From NCBI GenBank assembly GCA_021442965.1, contig JABUUX010000139.1:1-17996 (forward strand): a stretch of DNA of 17,996 bases, in the 5' to 3' direction. The DNA comes from Treponema sp. (GTDB lineage Bacteria > Spirochaetota > Spirochaetia > Treponematales > Treponemataceae). This document shows, piece by piece, positions 7,833 to 15,532 of the stretch (position 1 is the stretch's first letter; each line of letters opens with the position of its first letter). The position numbers and the translations under genes were made by a program. Below the pieces are notes generated by a model. That model was not told where the DNA came from and searched no databases. It saw nothing but the letters and a program-made list of their open reading frames with translations.

Positions 7833-10800
7833 ATGAAAAAGATAATTCTTTCTGCATTATTTGTTTTTTCTTTTGTAACATTTTTTGCGGGAGCAACAGG
7901 GAAGGTAAAATACATTTCTCCAAATAATGATGGAGTTCAGGATGAACTTGTAATTCCGCTTCGAATATCAGATAAACGTTATGTAGCTTCCTGGGCTCTT
8001 ATTATTCAGGATGAAAATCATAATGTTGTTAGAACAATTGGAAATAAAAATGCGCTTCCAGAAAAAGTAGGATTCAAATCTTTCTTTAAGCAGCTTTTTT
8101 CTGTAAAGGAAGGAGTAACAATTCCTGATACTGTATCTTGGAACGGTGTAATGGATTCTGGAGAAACTGCACCGGACGGAATTTACTATTACTATTTTAC
8201 AGCCACAGATGACAACGGAAATGAAGGACGTACAAAAGAATACAGCGTAGTAGTGGATACGGTAGCTCCAGAAGTAGAACTTGCACAGCCAACAGATAAG
8301 ATTTTTGGTGAAGGTGCAAAATCAAGTTTTAGAATTACTCAGTCTGGATCTAAAGAAGATATGTGGTATGGTACCTTTAAAACTGTAAGAGGTGAGGTAA
8401 TTAAAACTGTAACATGGGAAAATTCAGAACCTGCAGATTTTGTATGGTACGGAACAGATGATGAGGGAAATCAGATTCCAGATGGTGTTTATTCTTACGA
8501 AATTACAGCTACAGACAGAGCAGGCAATAAGGCTCCATACACATCAATTCAGAATATAATTTTTAGCGCAGATAAACCTTCTATTAATATTTTTATTGAT
8601 GGAAGTCGTTATTTTTCTCCAGGGACAGAAAGTAAAAAATCTTCAGTATCATTTAAACTCTCAATTCCTTTACCGGATGAAAAAACAGGAAATAAACTTA
8701 CTTCTTGGTCTGTAACAATCGTAGATGAAAAAGATAAAGTTGTTCGCAGTTACTCAAGTGTAAAAGACGGAGAACTTCCTCCAGAATCAATCGTTTTTGA
8801 CGGAAAAGGAGATAACGGAAAACTATTAGCTGACGGCAAGTATCAGGCTCACATTGAGGCTGCATATCTGAACGGCTATGTTCCACCAATGGTAACGTCT
8901 CCTGTTATTGTGCTTGATACAAAGAAACCATCTGTAAACTTAAGTCTTACAGATAAAGCTTTTGGTTCTTCAAATGTTCCATCTATAGGAATTATGATTG
9001 CTCCTGCAGCTAAGGAAAATGCTCCTGTTCTGAATTGGAAAGGAAAGATTGTTTCTGAAACTGGTAGTGTAGAAAAAGAATTCAACTTTATGGATTTCCT
9101 GCCGTCTTCTGTTTCTTGGAACGGAATTCGCGATGACGGAAAACTTGCAAAGTCTGATAAAAAATATTCCTTTGTTCTTACAGCAACGGATCTTGCTGGA
9201 AACTCAGCTAATATTTCTTCTGATACTTTTGAATTCAGTACTGCAGAAGCTTCTGTTCTTCTTGCTGTAAATGACAGTGCTTTCTCTCCAAACGGAGATA
9301 AAGTTAAAGATACAATTTCCTTTACATGCGTAAGCGGGGAATCTGATATTGCTTATTACAATTTCCAGATTTTTGATAAAGAAAATAAAGTTGTATATGA
9401 AAAGTCTTCCGGAACAAAAGGTTCTGCTAAATCAATTTCTTTCCCTGATTCTTTTGTGTGGGATGGAAAAAACAAAGCAGGAAAAATTTGTGATGATGGA
9501 AATTACTTTGCTTCAATCGAAATTGAGCTGAGAAATCATTCTGTTTCTTCTTCTACAACAGGAAAATTTGTTTTGGATACAATTCCTCCAGTTATGAAAG
9601 CAGAATGTCAGTGGACAGATTTCTCTCCGGATGGTGATGGAAATCAAGACGTTATTCCTGTAACAATTACAGCTTGTTCTGAAGAAAAACTTTGGGTTGC
9701 TGAAGTAAAAGATTCTTCAAAGAATACTGTAAAGAAATATACATGGAACGGAAAAATTAAAGACTTTGAATGGGATGGAACAGATGAATCCGGAAACATT
9801 TGTAAGGATGGAGTTTATTCAATTGTATTCAGCGCAACCGATGAAGCCGGAAACTCTTTCAAAGCAGAAATTACAAACCTTACTTTGGATAATAGAGAAA
9901 CAAAAGTTTATCTGATTACAGAAAAAGAAGGAATTTCTCCTAATGGGGATGGTAATTCGGATACTCAGATTTTCAATATCAAAGCTTCTGTATCTGAAAA
10001 AATTGTAAGCTGGAAATTTGATATCAGAAAAGAAGACGGTGCATCTGTTCGTTCTTGGTCAGAAAAAGACAGTGCAGATCTTCCAGCCCGCATTACTTGG
10101 GACGGATATGATGAAAACGGAAAAGTATGTGAAGGAACATTTACGGGAACTTTGTCTGTTGCATATAAGAAAGGTAATCGTGTAAGCGTTGTTTCAACTC
10201 CGTTCATCTGTACAGCAACTGCTCCAGTCCTTGAAGTAAATATTTCATCTTCTTCTGGTTCAGAATACTTCAGCCCTGATAATGATGGTGTTGATGATGA
10301 TTTGTTTATCAGACTTTCTGCTAATACAAAATCAAAGATTCATAACTGGTCATTTACAATTTACGATCCTAAAAATAAGCCTTTCTGGGTTACAAACGGT
10401 AAGTCTCAGATTAAGGAAAGAATCATTTGGGACGGTTTAAGTAATGTTCAGAAAAATGCTCAGGGAAAAGCAGAATCTGTTCAGTCTGCTATGGATTATC
10501 CGTATGAATTTACGGTAACAGATGATCTTGGAATGACATCAAGAGTAACAGGATTTGTTCCGGTTGATGTTCTTGTTATCCGTGAAGGAAATGTTTTGAA
10601 GATGGCTGTTCCATCAATCATCTTCCTTTCAGATTCAAGCGAATTCCAGAAAGCTCAGAAAAACCTAACCGAAGAACAGGTTGTTAAGAATGTTCAAATT
10701 TTGAACCGTATTTCTGATATTCTTAAAAAGTTCAAGGATTATAAAGTTACTGTTGTAGGTCATGCAAACAGAGTTACAGATAATCTGGATGAAGAAACAG

Positions 10801-11006
10801 TTGACAATCTGAATGTTTGGGGACGTGCTCTTGTTCCTCTTTCTAAAGAACGTGCCGATGCTATTAAGGCTTACCTTGTTAAGAAGGGTGTAAGTGCCGG
10901 AAGTATCAGTACTCTTGGAAAGGGCGGTACGGAACCTGTTGCAGATCCTCAGGATAAAGACAATAACTGGAAGAACCGACGTGTTGAATTTATTCTTGAA
11001 AAATAG
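7833..11006 (+). CDS. Exported protein with eight FlgD-Ig-like repeats and a C-terminal OmpA domain
   Basis: The 1057-residue chain starts with a signal peptide (about 1-21) and probably lies in the periplasm or at the outer membrane. Eight repeats follow, marked by a W/F-x-G hairpin at W103, W205, F322, W429, W543, W647, W756 and W866 (102 to 117 residues apart), usually followed by DG-x-Y and ATD-x-x-GN. The calcium-site-like motif SPN-x-DG-x-x-D recurs at 29, 485, 598, 702 and 814, with a degraded form at 262. Residues about 920-1057 are an OmpA-like peptidoglycan-binding domain (VVGHAN 974-979, LSKERADAIKAYL 1003-1015, NRRVEF 1048-1053). The usual GHTD aspartate is Asn979 here; the LSxxRA arginine is kept as Arg1007. 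The ribosome site GAGGAG lies inside the end of the preceding gene, so the two proteins are probably made together and may act as a barrel plus wall anchor (inference). Confidence 0.8.
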   Translation: MKKIILSALFVFSFVTFFAGATGKVKYISPNNDGVQDELVIPLRISDKRYVASWALIIQDENHNVVRTIGNKNALPEKVGFKSFFKQLFSVKEGVTIPDTVSWNGVMDSGETAPDGIYYYYFTATDDNGNEGRTKEYSVVVDTVAPEVELAQPTDKIFGEGAKSSFRITQSGSKEDMWYGTFKTVRGEVIKTVTWENSEPADFVWYGTDDEGNQIPDGVYSYEITATDRAGNKAPYTSIQNIIFSADKPSINIFIDGSRYFSPGTESKKSSVSFKLSIPLPDEKTGNKLTSWSVTIVDEKDKVVRSYSSVKDGELPPESIVFDGKGDNGKLLADGKYQAHIEAAYLNGYVPPMVTSPVIVLDTKKPSVNLSLTDKAFGSSNVPSIGIMIAPAAKENAPVLNWKGKIVSETGSVEKEFNFMDFLPSSVSWNGIRDDGKLAKSDKKYSFVLTATDLAGNSANISSDTFEFSTAEASVLLAVNDSAFSPNGDKVKDTISFTCVSGESDIAYYNFQIFDKENKVVYEKSSGTKGSAKSISFPDSFVWDGKNKAGKICDDGNYFASIEIELRNHSVSSSTTGKFVLDTIPPVMKAECQWTDFSPDGDGNQDVIPVTITACSEEKLWVAEVKDSSKNTVKKYTWNGKIKDFEWDGTDESGNICKDGVYSIVFSATDEAGNSFKAEITNLTLDNRETKVYLITEKEGISPNGDGNSDTQIFNIKASVSEKIVSWKFDIRKEDGASVRSWSEKDSADLPARITWDGYDENGKVCEGTFTGTLSVAYKKGNRVSVVSTPFICTATAPVLEVNISSSSGSEYFSPDNDGVDDDLFIRLSANTKSKIHNWSFTIYDPKNKPFWVTNGKSQIKERIIWDGLSNVQKNAQGKAESVQSAMDYPYEFTVTDDLGMTSRVTGFVPVDVLVIREGNVLKMAVPSIIFLSDSSEFQKAQKNLTEEQVVKNVQILNRISDILKKFKDYKVTVVGHANRVTDNLDEETVDNLNVWGRALVPLSKERADAIKAYLVKKGVSAGSISTLGKGGTEPVADPQDKDNNWKNRRVEFILEK

Positions 11007-11032
11007 AATTTGATTTGATATAAGGTAAACTA

Positions 11033-11072
11033 AAAATGGGCTGGCTTCATTTTTCAGAAGCCAGCCCATTTT
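11033..11072. terminator. Bidirectional rho-independent terminator
   Basis: A perfect 16-bp stem (11033-11048 with 11057-11072) carries a GC-rich core GGGCTGGCTTC and an 8-nt loop. T-rich tracts follow on both strands (ATTTTGTTT on +, ATTTTTAG on -). It lies between the convergent OmpA-domain gene and the membrane-protein gene and can stop transcription of both. Confidence 0.9.
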
Positions 11073-11114
11073 GTTTATGTCTTGAAATTATGTATGAAGC
11101 TTAATTATAAAATT

Positions 11115-11933
11115 TTATTCTTTCCAAGGGAAAATAAAACTTTTTAATTTTCTAGGCCCCAGAGTTTCACGGTCTTCGTAAATTAATTCTTCCCAAGGAA
11201 TCTTTCTTCTGTCTCTTTTAGTTTGAAGTTCCGGGTGAAGTTCAAGGTAATCGTATTTATAAAGTCTGAGTCTTAAGGCATCTGTACACGCCATTTGAAT
11301 ACCGGCAAGGCTTGGAATAAGTCCCATAAAAATAACAGAACAAATAATCATTATAAGAGAGTAAAGTGCCATGCCTATAGTAAATATTGTGTTATCCAAT
11401 GTAAGAATGAAACATTTTTTAAGACATTTTTTGAAGCTGTTTTTCATAAGGGAACGGATAGGAATGAACCATTGGAAAGCAAGGATTACAAAAATATAAA
11501 CCCATAAGAAAACACCGCCTAAGAAGAAATAGAAATATGTTCCTTGTGTAAAATACCATGGAATACCTATAAAGGAAACAATAGTGATTCCTGCATTAAG
11601 TAGCCCAAAAAGACATGCATCTTTAAGAACATGTGGAATATTTTTGAAAAAATCCAGTATGTGCGTTCCGTTAAAATCTGCAATTTCTGCAGCTACTTCT
11701 CCAAAACTCATGGCAATAACCGAGTAGAAGATAAAGAAGAGCGTAAGAGCAGCTCCAAAGATAACATACTGAAGCCAGGCAGGTAGTGCTTCTATTCTGC
11801 CACTTGTAATAAGCCAGCTTCCAAGAAGTCCGCAGGCTGCCGTAGTAAGTACAAAAATGCTGTTTACAATCAGTTCCAGAAAAAGATTGTCCCAGCTGTC
11901 GCAAAAACTTTTCTTTATTAAAAATCCAAACAT
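11115..11933 (-). CDS. Unrecognised multi-pass inner-membrane protein
   Basis: I do not recognise the family with confidence. The 272-residue protein has about five hydrophobic helices: roughly 20-42, 52-76, 104-127, 130-156 and 186-214. A long, charged C-terminal tail (about 220-272, including KYDYLELHPELQTKRDRR and a final FPWKE) is probably cytoplasmic. The size and helix number recall YesL/DUF624-type proteins, but I see no diagnostic motif. ATG 11933 has no Shine-Dalgarno sequence; a weak promoter pair (TTGAAT 11969-11964, 17 bp, TAAATT 11946-11941) would start transcription at about the ATG itself. It follows marR on the same strand by 49 bp and could also be read from the marR promoter. 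It ends at the shared terminator. Confidence 0.7.
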   Translation of the reverse strand: MFGFLIKKSFCDSWDNLFLELIVNSIFVLTTAACGLLGSWLITSGRIEALPAWLQYVIFGAALTLFFIFYSVIAMSFGEVAAEIADFNGTHILDFFKNIPHVLKDACLFGLLNAGITIVSFIGIPWYFTQGTYFYFFLGGVFLWVYIFVILAFQWFIPIRSLMKNSFKKCLKKCFILTLDNTIFTIGMALYSLIMIICSVIFMGLIPSLAGIQMACTDALRLRLYKYDYLELHPELQTKRDRRKIPWEELIYEDRETLGPRKLKSFIFPWKE

Positions 11934-11940
11934 AGACTTA

Positions 11941-11969
11941 AATTTAATAATAAATTTCTATAAATTCAA
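11941..11969 (-). promoter_or_regulatory. Weak candidate promoter for the membrane-protein gene
   Basis: TTGAAT (11969-11964) and TAAATT (11946-11941) are 17 bp apart on the - strand, and 7 nt separate the -10 box from the ATG. The -10 matches only four of six bases, in a very AT-rich stretch where chance matches are common. Confidence 0.3.
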
Positions 11970-11982
11970 TGCAAAAAAAATA

Positions 11983-12417
11983 TTAATTGAAGTTTTCTTC
12001 TGCCCGCAGTAAAAAAGAGTAGAACAGTTCTGTTTCTTCTTTTGAGAAGCCTTTGTAAAACGTAGAAACCAGCTCTTTAGAAATCTCTGCGGTTTTTTTA
12101 TTGTATTCCAATCCCTTTTCTGTAAGGGTAATAATTCTGATTCTTTTATCATCGTTTGACGCTTTTGAGTCTACAAGTCCTGCATTTATGAGCTTTTGAA
12201 CAAGAACAGTTGTGGTAGATTTATCGCGGTTAATTTTTTGGGAAAGTTCATTCATTTTTAAAGAGGGCACAAGAGACAGTTGAAAAAGAATATTACCGTG
12301 TGAACTTGCCAAATTTTCAAGCCCGTTTTCTGAAAGTCTTTTGGTAAGAAAATCCTGAGCCATAGAATGTATGTGAGAGATTTTTGAAATGCTTTTTCCT
12401 GTTTCTTTAAGTTCCAT
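11983..12417 (-). CDS. MarR-family transcriptional regulator
   Basis: This 144-residue winged-helix regulator is of standard MarR length. The DNA-binding region is about 52-102: the helix-turn-helix is LKMNELSQKINRDKSTTTVLVQ (split here as helix 53-62 and recognition helix 65-75), and the wing has the family pattern NDDKRIRIITLTEKG (88-102, Asp90 and Arg94). Flanking helices at 10-40 and 105-140 make the dimer interface. It is divergent from the ABC importer operon, and two identical palindromes lie between them, so it very likely represses itself and the importer. The ligand is unknown; MarR proteins usually release DNA on binding a small molecule. ATG 12417 fits the family N-terminus but has no Shine-Dalgarno sequence and lies 6 nt after a TATACT box. 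Confidence 0.92.
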   Translation of the reverse strand: MELKETGKSISKISHIHSMAQDFLTKRLSENGLENLASSHGNILFQLSLVPSLKMNELSQKINRDKSTTTVLVQKLINAGLVDSKASNDDKRIRIITLTEKGLEYNKKTAEISKELVSTFYKGFSKEETELFYSFLLRAEENFN

Positions 12418-12423
12418 GCTGAA

Positions 12424-12453
12424 AGTATAGCATAATAATGAAAGAAATTTAAA
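12424..12453 (-). promoter_or_regulatory. marR promoter with extended -10, probably leaderless
   Basis: On the - strand an extended -10, TGC-TATACT (box 12429-12424), ends 6 nt before the marR ATG. A weak -35, TTTAAA (12453-12448), is 18 bp upstream and abuts the first palindrome at 12454. The expected start coincides with the A of the ATG. Confidence 0.55.
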
Positions 12454-12504
12454 TAGTTTTATATAAAACTATATTGACTTTAGTTTTATATAAAACTATA
12501 TTGA
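12454..12504. promoter_or_regulatory. Tandem MarR operator: two identical 18-bp palindromes
   Basis: The perfect palindrome TAGTTTTATATAAAACTA occurs at 12454-12471 and again at 12481-12498, inside 24-bp direct repeats (12454-12477 and 12481-12504) offset by 27 bp. Site 1 lies between the marR -35 and the importer -35. Site 2 fills the spacer between the importer -35 (12474-12479) and -10 (12497-12502). Size, symmetry and divergent placement fit a MarR-family operator; bound protein would block the importer promoter and could limit marR. Confidence 0.85.
12474..12502 (+). promoter_or_regulatory. Sigma-70 promoter of the ABC importer operon
   Basis: TTGACT (12474-12479, five of six) and TATATT (12497-12502, five of six) are 17 bp apart. 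The expected start is near 12509. The spacer is almost wholly occupied by operator site 2. Confidence 0.7.
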
Positions 12505-12533
12505 TGGTAAATAGTAAAAATGGAGTGTAATAC

Positions 12534-13514
12534 TTGCTTATGAAAAAAATATTTGTTTTTGTTTTAGCATTTTCAGTTCTGGTGCTTTCTGGTTGCAGTA
12601 AAAAAACTGAAAAAAAATCGGTTGCAGTTTTTATTCCTGGAATTATGGATGGAAGCCCTATTTATGAGCTTTTAGCACAAGGGGTTCAGAATTCGGTAAA
12701 TAAATATAACAGCGGAAAGTCAGAAGAGGAACAGGCGGAACTTTTTATTATGGAAGCCGGGCCTTCTCAGTCAGAGTGGGGGCCTAAAATTACATCTCTT
12801 TGTGCTTCCGGAAAATATGATGTTATTATTTCTTCAAATCCTTCTATTCCCGAACTTGTTGAGCCGATTACAAAGCAATTTCCTATTCAGAAATTTATTC
12901 TCTTAGACGGATATCTTTTAGGAAATGAAAATGTATATACAGTAAGTTATGACCAAAGTGATGCTGCTTATCTTGCAGGGTATATAGCAGCACTTATGTC
13001 AGAATCTCATAAAATTGGTCTTATTGCGGCTCAGGAATATCCTGTAATGAATGATGTTCTTCATCCGAATTTTGTAAAAGGAGCAGAAGAGGCTTTTTCT
13101 GGTACCTCCTGTGATTTCCGTATTGTGGGGAACTGGTATGACGCAAATAAGGGAATGGAGATTTCTGATAACTTAATAAAAAATGGAGTTGATGTAATCC
13201 TTCCTATTTGTGGGGGAGCTTCTCAAGGTGTAATTGCTTCAGCTGTAAATAATGGAACTTATATCTGCTGGTTTGATTCAAACGGATTTAGCAAAGCTCC
13301 GGGAACTGTAATTTCAAGTTCTGTAATTCTACAGGATAAGATGGCAGAACAGGTTACTGATTTATTTTTTGCAAATAATGTTCCATGGGGAAATGCTGAC
13401 TCTGTTGGCATAAAAGAAGGATTTGTAAAGTTTATTGAAGATGACCCTTTATATATTTCTTCTGTGCCGGAAGAGGTTCGTGTTAAAATGCGCAGAGTTA
13501 TAGAAGGAAGATAA
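12534..13514 (+). CDS. BMP-family substrate-binding lipoprotein of an ABC importer (PnrA/RfuA-like)
   Basis: This 326-residue lipoprotein is the ligand-capturing part of the importer. The signal peptide ends in the lipobox LSGC with lipidated Cys21, so the protein is anchored to a membrane facing the periplasm. The mature part has the type-I periplasmic-binding fold of the BMP family: VAVFIPGIMDGSPIYELLAQG (split 30-41 and 42-50), YDVIISSNPSIPELVEP (95-111), KFILLDG (120-126), AAYLAGYIAALMS (144-156) and ICGGASQGV. Known treponemal relatives bind purine nucleosides (PnrA) or riboflavin (RfuA). The lipoprotein-ATPase-permease-permease order fits either, and GSPIYE lacks the DKSFN motif of PnrA, so riboflavin or another ligand is possible. 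GGAG (12522-12525) is 8 nt from TTG 12534 but 14 nt from ATG 12540, so I chose TTG; ATG remains possible. Confidence 0.85.
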   Translation: MLMKKIFVFVLAFSVLVLSGCSKKTEKKSVAVFIPGIMDGSPIYELLAQGVQNSVNKYNSGKSEEEQAELFIMEAGPSQSEWGPKITSLCASGKYDVIISSNPSIPELVEPITKQFPIQKFILLDGYLLGNENVYTVSYDQSDAAYLAGYIAALMSESHKIGLIAAQEYPVMNDVLHPNFVKGAEEAFSGTSCDFRIVGNWYDANKGMEISDNLIKNGVDVILPICGGASQGVIASAVNNGTYICWFDSNGFSKAPGTVISSSVILQDKMAEQVTDLFFANNVPWGNADSVGIKEGFVKFIEDDPLYISSVPEEVRVKMRRVIEGR

Positions 13515-13520
13515 AAATAA

Positions 13521-14585
13521 GTGAACGTTACTCTTAAAGACATAAGGCTAAGTTTTTCCTACAAGGAAGTACTGAAAGGTGTGAATCTTGAATTTACTTC
13601 CGGTAAAATTCATGCACTGCTTGGAGAAAACGGAGCCGGTAAATCTTCACTTATGAAAATTCTTTCAGGAGCCATAAAACCGCATTCTGGTAAAATATTA
13701 CTGGATGATTTTCCTGTTGTATTTAATTCTCCCAAAGATTCTCTTAAGCATAAAATTGCATGTGTATATCAAAGACCTTATCTTTCTGACAGTTTATCTG
13801 TAGAAGAAAACTTAAAATTAAATCGCAGATTTTTTTATAAAAGTTTTTCCAGAACGGAGCTTGTTTTTTTTGACAATATAAATCTTAAGGCAAAAGCACG
13901 AACGCTTTTACCTTCTCAAAGGTTTTATGTTGCTCTGAACTCAGCACTTTTAAGAAATCCAAGTGTATTGATTTTGGATGAACCTACTGCCTTACTGGAC
14001 GATAAAGAATCGGAAGCCTTATTTTTATTTCTAAAAAAACTTTCCAAAGAAGGGATGAATATTATTGTAATAACTCACAAAAAAAAAGATTTGAGTTTTT
14101 GTTCTGATTATGTGTACCTTAATGAAGGAAGTGTTTTATTGCCAGAAACTTCAGAACCAGAACTAAGTGATGAAGTGTTGCGTTTAGAAAAAAAGGAAAT
14201 TCTTTCAGCAGAAAAATGTATGGCTTTAAGAAAAAAACATAATGGAAGCAGAGTGGGAATTATACCGTCAGACAGAACATATCTTGCTTCAAATCCTAAC
14301 CTGACGGTGGAACAACTTCTTTGTATGGGGTATGAAGGGAACTGGAAACTTCATGCAGCAGAGTTAATAAATAAGTCTGGAGTAAATATAAAACCTTTTG
14401 AAAAAGCACGGTCTCTTTCCGGAGGAATGCTCCAAAGGTTAATTCTTGAACGTGAGCTTTGGGGAAATCCTGAAGTTGTTTATATTGAAGACGGTTATCA
14501 GGGGCTTGATTCAGTTTCATGTGAACGACTTAGAAAACGACTTTTGGAAGCAGAACAGAGTGGAGTAAAAATTATTAATTTATGA
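13521..14585 (+). CDS. Condensed tandem ABC ATPase with one predicted ATP site
   Basis: This is the energising subunit of the importer. Relatives (RbsA, NupO type) have two full nucleotide-binding domains in about 500 residues; this one has 354. Domain 1 (about 3-205) keeps Walker A GENGAGKS (35-42), the Q-loop Gln84, Walker B LILDEP (150-155), the D-loop and His186, but its signature is LLPSQR (129-134) rather than LSGGQ. Domain 2 (about 230-354) has no Walker A at all. It begins near the IPSDR segment (248-252), keeps a perfect signature RSLSGGMLQR (297-306), and has a changed Walker B, VVYIEDG. It stops before any H-loop. One composite site (Walker A of domain 1 with the signature of domain 2) is therefore intact, the other lost. 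Start GTG 13521 with GAAGGAAG upstream; the stop overlaps the next ATG (ATGA). Confidence 0.88.
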   Translation: MNVTLKDIRLSFSYKEVLKGVNLEFTSGKIHALLGENGAGKSSLMKILSGAIKPHSGKILLDDFPVVFNSPKDSLKHKIACVYQRPYLSDSLSVEENLKLNRRFFYKSFSRTELVFFDNINLKAKARTLLPSQRFYVALNSALLRNPSVLILDEPTALLDDKESEALFLFLKKLSKEGMNIIVITHKKKDLSFCSDYVYLNEGSVLLPETSEPELSDEVLRLEKKEILSAEKCMALRKKHNGSRVGIIPSDRTYLASNPNLTVEQLLCMGYEGNWKLHAAELINKSGVNIKPFEKARSLSGGMLQRLILERELWGNPEVVYIEDGYQGLDSVSCERLRKRLLEAEQSGVKIINL

Positions 14586-15532
14586 ATATTTATATCTTAG
14601 GTTCAATTTTAAATCAGGCATCGCTTTTAAGTCTTGCCGCCTGCGGTGCTTTAATTTCTATGAAAGCCGGACATTTTAATCTTGGCGGTGAAGGGCAGGT
14701 TTATGCCGGAGGTTTTTCTTCTGCTGTTCTTTTTGTTTTTCTTGGAAGCATGAATGAAGGAAATGGTATTCCGGCAGTTATTGCCTGGCTTATTTGTTTT
14801 TTTGTCTCCGGAATAACTGCTGGTATTCTTTCTTTAGTTTCGGTCCTTATGAAAAGGTTCAGAGGTGTAGAAGTGCTTCTTTCTTCATTTTTGATGTCTT
14901 CATTTATAATCCCTGTAATAGATTCTTTAATAGCAGGACCTTTTAGAGGGCTTGGAAACAATCTTTTAGCAACAGCTTTTGTACCAGAAGTTTACCGCTT
15001 TCGTTCCATTTTAAAACCTTCTGTTTTGAATGGAAGTGCTTTTGTTGCAGTTTTGTTTTGTATTCTGTTTTATTTCTTTATAAAAAAATCATTTTTTGGA
15101 AAAGAAATTTGTGTTTTCGGCATATCAGAAAATTTTGCAGTTTATAAAGGATTCAGTTCTGCATCTGCTGATTATTTTTCGGTTTGTGTTTCGGGTTTTA
15201 TGCACGGAGTTACAGGAATGTTTGCTGTAGCAGGGACTTATTTTACCTGCCATTCAGGATTTTATTCGGGATACGGATGGAATGCACTTTCTGTAGCCCT
15301 TATAGCAGTTTCAAATCCTCTACTTATAATTCCTGCAGCATTATTGATTGCGGGATTAAATACAGGAGCCGGACAATATGCACTCCTTCATAATTTTGGT
15401 TTTGATATAGCTTCTTTGATTCAGGCTTTGGTAATGTTTGTTATAGTTCTGGTTTCTGCGTTTGTTTCTTCAGATTTTTTTAAAAATTATACCGGTAAAA
15501 TTCAGAAAGCATTTTGGGGAAAAAGAAAATGA
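14582..15532 (+). CDS. ABC importer permease, BPD_transp_2 family (first of pair)
   Basis: The 316-residue integral membrane protein belongs to the RbsC/BmpC/NupP-type permeases that pair with BMP binding proteins. The N-terminal family signature is ISMKAGHFNLGGEGQVYAGG (25-44), the counterpart of NIGAEGQ. About eight to nine hydrophobic helices follow, and GVEVLLSSFLMSSFIIP (split across about 98-114) and the FSGYGWNALSVALIA-like segment near residue 230 fit the conserved coupling and core regions. It overlaps the ATPase by ATGA at 14582-14585 and the second permease by ATGA at 15529-15532, so translation is coupled and the two permeases are expected to form a heterodimer. Confidence 0.9.
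   Translation: MNIYILGSILNQASLLSLAACGALISMKAGHFNLGGEGQVYAGGFSSAVLFVFLGSMNEGNGIPAVIAWLICFFVSGITAGILSLVSVLMKRFRGVEVLLSSFLMSSFIIPVIDSLIAGPFRGLGNNLLATAFVPEVYRFRSILKPSVLNGSAFVAVLFCILFYFFIKKSFFGKEICVFGISENFAVYKGFSSASADYFSVCVSGFMHGVTGMFAVAGTYFTCHSGFYSGYGWNALSVALIAVSNPLLIIPAALLIAGLNTGAGQYALLHNFGFDIASLIQALVMFVIVLVSAFVSSDFFKNYTGKIQKAFWGKRK

Noticed and set aside
11295..11507. Plus-strand 70-codon ORF opposite the membrane protein
   Set aside because: It lies wholly inside the coding strand of a well-formed membrane protein, has no ribosome site and no recognisable protein character.
11972..12000. Possible terminator after marR (GAAG/CTTC stem with a run of eight T on the - strand)
   Set aside because: The stem is only 4 bp, sits within the last codons, and the T-run begins about 9 nt later; not convincing.
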